Positions 53,951 to 64,000 of a stretch of 64,000 nt of DNA are shown in pieces. A model generated the notes under the pieces. It saw only the letters and a program-made list of their open reading frames with translations. It was not told the DNA's origin and searched no databases. This DNA is from Bombyx mori (taxonomy: Eukaryota > Arthropoda > Insecta > Lepidoptera > Bombycidae), in contig NC_085107.1 in assembly GCF_030269925.1 (NCBI RefSeq), positions 17,052,001 to 17,116,000 of the forward strand, read 5' to 3'. The stretch's first letter is position 1, and each line of letters begins with the position of its first letter. Both the position numbers and the translations under genes were made by a program.

Positions 53951-54385
53951 TTTAATACGCTTTTATTAGCTTCAGACGTATGTATGTTTGTGACGGAATC
54001 TTTGAACATGATTCTGACCCCCTTCAAAACGTCGGATTAACTCGAAATTTGGTATACTTATTAAGGACCGATGACAATTCAATATTTAAAAAAAAGTATT
54101 GAAAATAAAAACTGAAAATCAACTAAAAAATTAAAAATAAATAATAGTTTAAGAAAACTAACAAAATACGCTTTTAAAGAAAATCCTACTAAAAAATAAT
54201 AAAATAATTTTAATAAATTTCAATTAAAAATAGGGTAAGAAAAAAAAATTGTAAAAAAAGCGTGGGGTGCATGGTATCAGTAGTTATAAATATTTCATGA
54301 ACAGATATGAGTAGAAAGGTTATTTTGATAATATCCTGAAAATCACGCCACGCTTTTTACAATAAAATCATTTTAAACTATTTTT
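53951..54385 (+). repeat. Family D repeat
   Basis: TTAATACGCTTTTATTAGC, CAGACGTATGTATGTTTGTG, CTTATTAAGGACCGATGAC and TGTAAAAAAAGCGTGGGGTG in the same order as at 32691; an inverted CCACGCTTTTTACAATAAAA follows at 54346, making a possible hairpin. Confidence 0.75.
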
Positions 54386-54739
54386 AATTCCAATTTACTA
54401 AAATTTCTTTAATTAGTAACTATAGTTATAATCACGAGAATATCATTATAATTTCGGCCCTAATGATACTCTCGTGAATGCAGACGCGTTTCATTTGGTA
54501 CCTACTTAGTTACGTTACAATATATTTGTACGGTGCATTAAACGTCTGGTCCAGCGAATCGATAAGCGGCGGGGGATGACGAGCGAGACTGACGCTCGCA
54601 TCGACACTATATACTATTATAGATTATTCTTAAATTACACTGTAGAGATTTCACTAATTTTATCGCATTAACTAGGTACATACTTTTTTATTCGAAAACT
54701 TTGTGTCGACGTCGTCCAAAACACGTCATTACGGATCCT
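54386..54739. other. Intergenic tract
   Basis: Nothing recognised, apart from a patch at 54540-54610 that is less AT-rich. Confidence 0.4.
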
Positions 54740-55036
54740 CCCGACCCATTAACGGTGCTTTTAGGTACCACAAGCACCGGTCACCGTTCTCATCGAACCC
54801 GTCGCTTGCGACGAAGGGCTCGACAAGCGAATTAACCCATAGACACAGCCCACTGAGTTTCTCGCCGGATCTTCTCAGTGGGTCGCGTTTCCGATCCGGT
54901 GGTAGATTCTGCGAAGCACTGCTCTTGCTAGGGACAGTGTTAGCAACACTCCGGTTTGAACCCCATGAGCTCACCTACTAGTTAAGGTTACGCTGAAATA
55001 GCCTCTCTAGGCTATCAGATTAATAGAAAAAAAAAA
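54740..55036 (+). repeat. Family C LINE tail, plus orientation
   Basis: From GACCCATTAACGGTGCTTTT through ACCGTCGC-type blocks, the stem-loop at 54849-54882, to CTATCAGATTAATAG-A10. It is the best-preserved copy and shows the polyA on the sense strand. Confidence 0.85.
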
Positions 55037-55688
55037 CTTTATTCACTGTTCATCCACGTGACCGTTTAAAAACTCGAAGCGATAATAAACGGCAACTATC
55101 GTGTTAATTAACTTAGTCGTTTTTAATAATATTTTTGTTAATCTATATATTAATACGTGAAGCGAAAACTTTGTACCCATCTTTACGAAAATAGCGCGGA
55201 CGGAGGAGTAGGTATGAAATTTCCCGCACTTATAGAAATTATAGAGAAGGAGTGCAGAATGTTATTTTTTTTTTAATTATGCATAAAAAATACATTACAT
55301 CAATTAAAAAAAAAACGTTACACACACTACCATGTATTTGACACACACAGCATGCATACTATTTGTTTATTGTCAAATTTTTCTTATATTAACAATTATT
55401 GGTTATAGCTGTTGCTTGTGGTCAAATTGAGAATGGATTAATTTAGGTTTGTTTTTATTAATATTTTTCCAAAGTGTAGTCTAAATAAAAGTCTAAAGTA
55501 GTCTAAAAAGTCTTGGCGAAATCTGTGATTATAGAAGTATAATAAATAGTTTTTGACAATAGAATCATAACAGTGTTGAATTTCGGCTATCGGGGGATGA
55601 CTAGTTAGTAATAAATAAATAAAGCTTGATACGTTCCCTGGCATATTTTCTCGTTATTGATGCCTAGACTCGCTTGGGGTCGCTGCAA
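55037..55688. other. AT-rich tract
   Basis: Nothing recognised. Confidence 0.5.
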
Positions 55689-56025
55689 TTTTTTTTTATT
55701 TTTATTGCTTAGATTGGTGGACGAGCTCACAGCCCACCTGGTGTTAAGTGGTTACTGGAGCCCATAGACATCTACAACGTAAATGCGTCACCCACCTTGA
55801 GATATAAATTCTAAGGTCTCAGTACAGTTACAACGGCTGCCCCACCCTTCAAACCGAAACGCATTACTGCTTCACGGCAAAAATAGGCAGGGTGGTGGTA
55901 CCTACCCGTGCGAACTCACAAGAGGTACTACCACCAGTAACCAGTATTTACACAAATTAAAATTTTGCGAGTTAAATTTTTATTACACGATTATTTCTTC
56001 ACCGTGGAAGTCAGTCGTGAACATT
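55689..56025 (-). repeat. Family A copy, long version
   Basis: TTATTTTTATTGCTTAGATT to ACCACCAGTAACC, then the 5' blocks ATTTTTATTACACGATTATT and TTCACCGTGGAAGTCAGTCG. Well preserved. Confidence 0.85.
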
Positions 56026-56737
56026 TTCTAATAAGTAATAATTTGGCGTATGAAAAGAATATATTTTAAGCCCCCCAATCGCACCCCACGCGACTTCGGC
56101 TTTTTCATTATGTTATATTACTTTTGAGTGGTGAAAGTAGTGCTCCATAATAGACATGATAGACAATGTCAAAAAACTATATAATATAACGCCAATTTTA
56201 ATATACTTTTTATATATAGTAGAGAAGCTAAAACATCAAAGTTGAAAATAAATTCTCTATCATACTTTTTGCATAAAATATCCCTCTTTATATAAAATAC
56301 TCACTCGGGCCTCCACAATATATACGTAATAGTATAATATATTAGTATAATACTAATATACTAGTATAATACGTATAGTCGATATGAATAAAGTAGCATT
56401 CATGGTGTATTTTGTATTTGACCAGTAACGAAATTTGTCCGATGAATGGTTTGTTATGTAACGTTGTTTTCTGAATTTTCAATAGGGGAGATGATGGAAT
56501 CTAGTTATACTTCATATTAGAGTGCGGTCCACGTCAATCCTTATTAAAAACCTTTGTTTGTGACGATGCATTATTTGCATGTCACAACACGTGAGCCACA
56601 ATATATCGACGTAACTCACATGCAGTTGACGAAAGCTATAACAAATTTATAAATAGAATTCATTTAGTGCGGGTTAGTATAAAATTATCTAATAGAAATG
56701 AAAATATTGCTTAGCTGCGGATAAAAATACAATAAAG
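56026..56737. other. AT-rich tract
   Basis: A repetitive TAATATACTAGTATAATACG patch near 56340-56370; otherwise nothing recognised. Confidence 0.45.
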
Positions 56738-57165
56738 GGTTTTTCATTAAGAGCGGTCGAACTTAAAATAATATAAACCTGTTTATTGGGACAATTTTTA
56801 TTTTATTTTAAAGGATATATAATGACATTATGTATGGAATACAAATTTCAGCCTAATGGCTGTCGCGAATCCGCTCTAGTTGGTGTATCCTGGTGGACCA
56901 ATTTAGTATGACATCTTCATATAAATAGGGCTTAATTTCACGAAGAGAGCGAGCCTTCAGGGCGGCAATAAACTGTAGTTTGTCTGCATAGACAAGATAT
57001 TTAACGTAGCCCCACAGAAAGTAGTCGAGCGATGTTAAGTCACAAAATCTAGGTGGTCAATTGATGTCGCCACCACGCGAGATGACGAAACCTTCCAATT
57101 TCTCATCCAATAAGTATAATGTTTCCCATGCTGTATGGCATGTGGCGCTGTCCTGTTGGAGCAAC
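56738..57165 (-). pseudogene. mariner-like transposase relic (third type)
   Basis: Reverse frames read LLQQDSATCHTAWETLYLLD, FVISRGGDIN, stop, PPRFCDLTSLDYFLWGYVKY, and DKLQFIAALKARSLREI to the C-terminus near 56830. The QDxATCHTA and CDLTPLDYFLWGYVK-type motifs mark a Tc1/mariner-superfamily transposase unlike the other two in the window. Two catalytic Asp are visible; the N-terminal half is missing or unreadable. A possible terminal repeat GGGTTTTTCATTAAGAGCGG at 56738 has no found partner. Confidence 0.75.
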
Positions 57166-58221
57166 TTGCTTATGAGATCCATACCGTCTATCCTAGGCCA
57201 TGGCTTGTATATTGTAAGTTATTTAACCTACTGTAATTTGAGATTTCAGAAAAGTTCCAAAATACGACCGCTTTGTTCAACAAGACGTTTTTGGTAGTTA
57301 AAATTACTTTTTAATTCCACAAGACTGTCGATGTCGTCTTAGAGAGTTGTAATCGAATCTCAACTACATTGGACACCTGTTATTATCCACTTCTATCTCG
57401 ATCCTGCTGTATATTCGCTAGGTGGACTGATGATACTGTTGTATTGTTTTCGTGGAAACAATACCCTTTGTAGTTTAGTTATCTGTCTTCGTCAATATAT
57501 TAATTTGCGTGCAGGATATTATTATCTTCATCGACCAATGATATAATAATGTTAATGGTGATACCAAATTTTATGAAATCTACATATTTCTTAGACATTG
57601 TTAAATTATTAACAGTATTCTTTTTGGGTTTGCGCTAGCTATCTTATTGACTTTATAGTCAATTAAGCTTGATCTTGAAAATTAATTTAACAGGGGTTAA
57701 CGATCATCAAAAAAAAAATTCGGCCTATGGTTGTCTACTGCTGGACATAGGCTTCTCCCAAGGTGTGTCACAATAACTTATTATCAAATAAAACACCTAA
57801 TAGCCGAGATTTAAGATTGATTAGAAAAAAAATGATTTTTTGCCTTGCCCTCGACGCTCTCAATAATTGCTAAGCTCAATAAATAAGGCTCTAAATCCGT
57901 CAGAATAATATTACGATAATTTTGATATATTATCTAAATTCTGTTCTAGCTCATTCATTTTCAGAATTGCACTCTAATATTGTTACGAGAAGGACTTTGA
58001 AGACTCATTTAAATATTTGTGATAAGTGTAAGGGGCGATTGCACAATGGGGTATCGTTCGACCCTTCGTTCTTTTGTGTGTTCCAAATTACACTGGTGAA
58101 AATCAATAACTATGTTTATGAGTATACGAATTTTTAGCTTTACGATACGTCATAAGCACGTGTTTTTTTTAGCAAGAACTTATTTTAATTTAATGTTGTT
58201 GATGATTAGTTTACGCTAGCG
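57166..58221. other. Intergenic tract with RTE fragment
   Basis: A short fragment at 57709-57770 (TTGTCTACTGCTGGACATAG then CCCAAGG) is the 3' end of an RTE-like LINE. The rest is unrecognised. Confidence 0.4.
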
Positions 58222-58470
58222 GCTAACTCGGTATGAACATGTGATGCGTAGAGAGAAGATGCATGTGACTAGGAGATGCATGGAAATGGTAGTGTAAGGT
58301 AGAAGGGTAAGAAGTCAACCAATGAACCGAAGAAAACATGGATGCAGTGTGTGAATGACGATATGAGAAAGAAAGAGGAGTGATGGTTGAGCTGACGGCT
58401 GATAGAACAGAATGGAAGAGAAAAATTAGCTGTGCCGATCCCACCTAGTGGGATAAGATGAAGAAAAAGA
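58222..58470 (+). pseudogene. RTE/CR1-like LINE C-terminus
   Basis: A + frame (with shifts) reads REKMHVTRRCMEMVV, KRRKTWMQCVNDDMRKKE, LTADRTEWKRKISCADPT, stop, WDKMKKKKKK. This matches the end block RRxWxDCVxDDMxxKxV...ADRxEWKxKTxCADP common in insect LINEs. The end is a GAA/AAG-rich tail. Clade assignment is tentative. Confidence 0.65.
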
Positions 58471-58534
58471 AGAAGAAGAGGTAACTATTTTACGCTAATA
58501 CTTGTACCTATTGAAATGATATTAATAGTCTTAC

Positions 58535-58774
58535 TTAATGAATACTGGGTTTCCTTGGGAAAATTACTAGTACTGGGTTCCTGCGTCGTTCCACAGCAGA
58601 ATTTAGTCCGATCAGATTAAGACGACTTTGGACTCCAGCATCAATGTCGCTATTCACTGGGCGGAGGATAGGAGGAACGGAGGAACATAATCCTAACAAA
58701 AGTGCTCCGTAAAGGTCACGACCCTCAGCACTGAGGAATACGACGCACGGAGGACGGAGGAATGAATACAACAC
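58535..58774 (-). other. Unidentified repeat-like frame
   Basis: A 79-codon reverse frame (GRDLYGALLLGLCSSVPPIL, then LNLIGLNSAVERRRNPVL) reads coherently and looks like the end of a dispersed element. I cannot place it. Confidence 0.35.
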
Positions 58775-61700
58775 TGCATTGATATGAGATTTATTTAGTG
58801 CAAAATGTGAAATAGAAGTTACGTACGAGTATAATGAGGTTTCTTTAGTGATTCGTTTACAAAATTTTCAATTAAGAGTAACGATTGATTTGAGAACAAT
58901 ACAGAGATTTGTTTCACTGTCATTGTGAGTACCATTATACTTGTATACTTGGAACTAAGGTCAGCGCCGTTCGTAATATCATGTTCGGAGAGCATCCATC
59001 AGTAGATGCATAATTCATTCCTTTGCCTTTTCGTCGTACTTTTTTTTCTATTGAATTTACATTTATTACGCGGTATCACATATATATATATATATGCACT
59101 TGCGTTACAAACATATAATAGATTTCGTGGTCATTGACAACTATGCAATTATGACTAGAACCGCTTTGGACTATATCATTTTTGAAACAGTTGTTAGCAA
59201 TAACATGTTTTGACACTTATGTTTTAATCACATCAAAATCTAAATAAATAATTTCAATTTGAAAAATAGTTTGAACATTGTGAACAACTACCGTCTAATT
59301 CAAGCACTTGACTCTGGGCTCACGATTACGATAAGAGGACCCTAATTGGGGGACTAAGCTGTTAGGCACTTTTAAAATTATGTTTACGACTTCTTCTCAA
59401 AGATTGAAGGAAATACTGCGCTTATTATATATTTCCTCAGTGCTTGCCGATGTTTTCCTCCATGATCTAAATAGAGTTGCTGTAATACCATGAAAGCTAC
59501 TGTAACAAACACGTGTATAGGTTCGCCCTCTTGCAACACAGGTGCATTTTCGTCCGTTACATATATAAAGTAAGGCTGTCTTCAAAAACCTAAAAAAAAA
59601 AGTGCGTGCGTACAAAGTACACATGTCAGAAGTGAAACTTTTTAGCGAACTAATTTATAAGTCTTGCTTATATTTATACAAATCTAAAACTTTAGATTTC
59701 CGAGACTTAGAGGAAGGGAAAAAGGAAGATATGTTCCCGCCAAAAGTCTGTCAAATATCAAACCTCAGTGTTGACAGTCACATTATGTTAATATTTCTAA
59801 ATTGTAAATGACTAATATTTTGCCAATTGAATTGTCTAATTTAATTTCATGCTATTTGATTAATGTTCCGAATTATTTTCATTTCATTTCAATTCCTATT
59901 AACATGTTTCACAAAAAAATATAAAATATTAGGCTGTATGGTATGATACATTTGTCTTTCCAGTTGGAAAAATACAACTACTACTACTGACATTTGACAA
60001 GTACTTAATTTCAATAGTAGTTTGATGTCACTTCCGTTGCATACCTGCGTGACGTTCTGTAAAAATTTCACCCTCATGCGGGTGAAATCCTAAAGAAGTT
60101 TCACTTCAAAAAGTTAGGAATCGTGAAAACGAAATAAAACAACAATTATTTTGACAATAATTTTCATTTCTTAATGGTTAATTTGCATTTGTTCACTTAG
60201 CGGATACATAAAGATAAAATTCAATATAGACAGGTTCGTTTAAAACGTTCATTTTGAAATTTCATAGATTACGAATACAAGATTCTTGATAAACGACATT
60301 ATTCAGTACATTCACGATTATTTTAGTATTAAAAAATTATTAAAACGGTTTTTATATACGAGTAGAACACGTGAAGGAAAAAAACAAAACGAAATTGAAA
60401 ACATTAAATGCCATCGCGATAACTAGTCGTGTTAATTAATCGTAAGCAACGTAACATGTTTGTTAAAAAAAAAAACATTACATAGCTCTAAATAAAAGCG
60501 AAATGCAACTACCTAAAGAATAAAAGCGAAACAAAATGGCAGTGCTCTAAAAAAGAAAAAATAGGTAAAAAACAAATTCCTTTCAAACACGTTTGGCACA
60601 TTACAAATCTTATCACTGGGTGCATTGAAATTATACGTAAATTCATAATTTGGAATTAAACTGAACAAACAGAAACAACTTAATAAACAAGCCGAAATGA
60701 AAACAATGATAAAGTACTTCTTTAAACAAAATAAAAAATAGAATATTTTCAATTATTCAAGCTCCTAGCTACATTATTATATTATTTAGTTTTTAAATTT
60801 CCTTTTCAATTCTTATGGCACCAAATCCGCTCCTCATCCGAGCACCCCGCAACTCGACGCAGCCATTACGAAGGTCCAACCACGTTAAATTGATTATAAG
60901 TAACACTTAATTTAATAAAAAATTAATAGACTACATAATAGACGTATTGTCGTGATCGAATCAATCTTAATACTAAATACAACGGTAATATATAATGTCA
61001 ATTATTTCTCTATATACTAAACCACAACGAATATTTATTTTTAAATGACAACCGAGGACCTATTATCGAACTTGTATACTAAACTTTGAAGATAACTCAA
61101 CTATTGCTATCGTAGTAAGTTGATAGTGATCTGACGATCGACCAATCGTAAATTAAGATAATAGATCCTCTAATTGCGTAATCATGAGATTATAATATTT
61201 AAAATATACGATGCATTCCAGTTTTATGAAAGCGTAGAGATTTTTTACTTAATTATTTCGTAGTTTTCGTTTCGATGAACTCAAATCAGGAGCTGCGGAT
61301 GAGAAAGAAATCATAAAAATAAATAAACACATCTAATTTACAAATGTCGATCAACATAAAAAAAAAACATGCATGCAATGATAATGATATTTAAAGAAGA
61401 TACAGAATTTTCAAGTAGTAAAATACAAACAGATAAATTATATATATACAGATGGTATTGAAACAGTAATAAAAACAGTAACTTCTAACTAAATACATGA
61501 AGCCTTATGTGTATTCGAAAAACTACCAAAATATTTGAAATCAAACTAAATTTATATCCATATCAACAAAGTATTTAGCTGCAATATCTGTTGAATTAAA
61601 TGATAAAAGGACTTTACATTAAAAAGCTTAGTGTCCAGAACAATTATAGTTTTTGTGCTGAGTTTTGTTTGTTTTATACAGAAAAAAAAAACAATAATGG

Positions 61701-63811
61701 TGAGTGCAATCTATAAACGTGCGCTGGCTACTCTATGAACTCACCTTTAAAAATCAAATTCAATGCAGTGAGGACATATTAAATTGGACGTAACGGTCAA
61801 CAGAGGGACAGACATTAAAAAACATGAAATTTCCATTTCGTATTTCGAATTTGAATGATATCCTGGTGGCGGCGACTCGTAAACGTCGAAGTCATCGAAG
61901 TACGGATACAAGTCGGCGAATATCATTCTGTTTTATTCCAATGCAGCGTGAAATCGTTAATTGTTTTGTTAGTTCGATGACCGACTCAGTTTTTTTGACA
62001 CAAGCATATCATATTCTGTACACGTTTGCAAGATTCCGATTATGTAATTTACTATCGTTTAGCTCAAGAAAATTGTTATTGAAACATGACGTACATATGA
62101 CAAAAATCAAGTATGGTAAAATTATATATAAAATTTTCAGTTTCCTATAAATTACAAGTTATTTAATGATATTGACATTATACAGATTTATGTTTATCGT
62201 AAACCAATTCTAATCTCGAAATCTATCACTAGAAATTAATTTAGCCACAATCCAAACTAAGCGTCCTGTAATTAATTTTCACTTCCATCGAACATCCCCA
62301 AATTCATTAACGCGCTAAACGAGCAATTAAAACTGCCCCTTAGTTTTACAAAACAATCACAAATTTACAGGGAAATGTGAAGTTTCAATTGCGGTCAGTC
62401 AAATTTACTGGTTATTATTTGTTTTTTCTCCACGTGTTAAATTCACGGTTCTATTCTTTATTTATTTATTTATTATTATTATTATTATTTTAAAAGATAC
62501 ATAAAAGTTTTCGCTAGTGCAACGATATTCATTAAATGATATGGACATGGGATAAGTTCATGTATCTGTCGATCATTTAATTCATTTTTTACCTCCGAAT
62601 GCACGTCAGTCCGACAACGTAATTTGAATACCGCTGTCAAAAAATTTATGAATGCGATTTAATTTTTTTTTTCTTTTTCGCTGATCGCTCTGTTTGCTTT
62701 AAAACGTATTTTTTTTTATAAAAACGTTCGAACCATATAAAAAGTAACATGGTGATTTTAAACTGAAATATCGAAATAATTATTACCCGTCACACCGCGT
62801 GTTGTTTTGACGTTGACAAAGGAAGCTTGCAGCACGATCGAAAAAACTAAGATTAATTACAACAGTTTTAACAAAAATGGCGTAACTTTATATTTACATC
62901 GGATTATATTTTTGCTTAACTTCGATAGGGACAAAACACGTTGTTATTATTTTGGGCTATATGATATTTTTATTAATATTGAAATCGGCATTTGAATCAA
63001 GCTGAAATGTCAAGTTAATAATTTAAAAAAACTGTCTGGATGACCAATTCTGATTAGATCATGATTTATTTCACCCCGATTTTAATAAAAGTATAAGACT
63101 ATTATTGAATCATTACTAAAATGAGAAAGCAGGTGGCGTTTTACTTAAATTGTAAAAAACTAAAATTTAACTTCGATATTGACTATCAAGTCTACTCGAT
63201 ATGTCAATTATCGAAAATTAATCGTTGATCATTGGCCAGGAATCGATTACTTAATATCGATTATTGAAATTTTATCGAATTCGGCGTCGCTGGACGTCGC
63301 ATCCGTTAATTGCGTTTGTGAAGTGCAGGACATGACATAGTTATGTCCAGATACCGGATAATATGATTGGATAGGGTTGTGATCGAATTTTGTCCAATTT
63401 TCCTGTATTTCAAACGACTACACAACGTCGAGGCCTTAATGAGGTCTCCGATCGTGAGTTCAATTAGTGATAACGTTAGGGCTGTCCTGGGGCTATTACG
63501 TTTTTTTTTTTCTTTTTGTCTCCCGCGTTGAACTAAATGAGTTTGAGTGAGAGTAGCGGGCGTTTTAATGCATTTAGTTCACGTATGTCGATCAAGTATC
63601 TCGGGGACTGACTACAAAAATCGAATGAACCACATAATAAGCTATGTTATTATTAGGAGAAATTTCAATTACTTTTATTTAATTTACCTTTGGTTGTTTC
63701 CAAAGAAACTTAACTTTTGTATTAGTCAGTGCTCAGAAATTTAAAATAGAGATTAATTTTTACAACCACCTGTATAATGTCAAAACATCTAATTTATTAG
63801 TAGTTAGTAGT
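58775..63811. other. Long AT-rich tract, essentially featureless
   Basis: No gene is recognised. Noted: a (TA)n run at 59079-59094; inverted GAAGTGAAACTT (59629-59640) and AAGTTTCACTTC (60096-60107) that may bound an unknown element; an ATT-rich run at 62456-62490; and a reverse-strand stretch at 61830-61926 (MIFADLYPYFDDFDVYESPP) that reads like protein but lacks a convincing splice acceptor. Confidence 0.4.
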
Positions 63812-63915
63812 GACTTGGCTGTGCCCCTAGTAACCATTGCTGATGTCCATGAGTGGCAGTGATCACTCAACAGATGGTCTGTATAGCTCCTTTGCTTACA
63901 GTGGCAATAAAAACC
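63812..63915 (+). repeat. Degenerate family B tail
   Basis: GACTTGGCTGTGCCCCTAGT, GATGTCCATGAGTGGCAGTG and CAGTGGCAATAAAAACC match the family B tail with many changes. Confidence 0.6.
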
Positions 63916-64000
63916 ATCGTCGACAAACCAATATCTGTTATGTTGAACAATAGTGTTGAACTTTCTAAATCCAAATTTGTGTTACATTCGCTTCGTTTAG

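Noticed and set aside
1..64000. Assignment to the W chromosome because of the heavy nesting of transposons
   Set aside because: Nested elements are also common on autosomes, and an apparently intact host gene argues for caution; the sequence alone cannot decide.

Overview
The window looks like nuclear DNA of a moth, most probably a silkworm (Bombyx). It is AT-rich with long gene-free tracts, it carries GT-AG introns, and the same few dispersed repeat families recur on both strands. No search was run, so the species and repeat-family names are inferences from recognition. I use neutral labels: family A (a polyA-tailed repeat ending in CTAAGCAAT-An, of the Bm1/BMC1 kind), family B (the 3' end of a Jockey-like LINE), family C (another LINE tail with a conserved stem-loop) and family D (an unclassified AT-rich repeat).

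Positions 1-3600 hold a family A copy and an internally deleted Jockey-like LINE. Positions 3601-16603 hold the best host gene, on the + strand. Five small exons join in phase into about 212 residues with a Myb/SANT-like DNA-binding domain and a C-terminal coiled coil. None of its exons is conspicuous as a long reading frame. Its introns are packed with elements: a head-to-head pair of family A copies (intron 1), an apparently complete Ty3/gypsy retrotransposon of the CsRn1 type with identical LTRs plus a dead DD37D mariner-like element (intron 3), and a TIR/TA element carrying a transposase-like exon (intron 4).

Positions 16604-36200 are repeat-rich: a second broken mariner, LINE tails, tRNA-derived SINEs, a decayed BEL/Pao retrotransposon on the - strand (25464-30028), and a family A copy split by a Jockey-type LINE (33046-35035). 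A second probable host gene, a last exon for a secreted-looking protein, lies at 36271-36807, with another candidate exon at 37340-37449.

Positions 37784-43327 hold a near full-length R1-type LINE on the - strand. It is flanked by a target-site duplication and was inserted into a family B copy. About 1.46 kb in the middle of its ORF1 is flipped relative to the rest of the element; this is the most unusual structure in the window.

From 43373 to the end there are scattered relics (a long-hairpin MITE, RTE-like LINE ends, a Helitron-like element, a truncated R1-type LINE with target-site duplication, family A, C and D copies, a third mariner-like relic) and then about 5 kb of AT-rich sequence in which I recognise almost nothing. 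No rRNA gene, functional tRNA gene or CRISPR array was seen.
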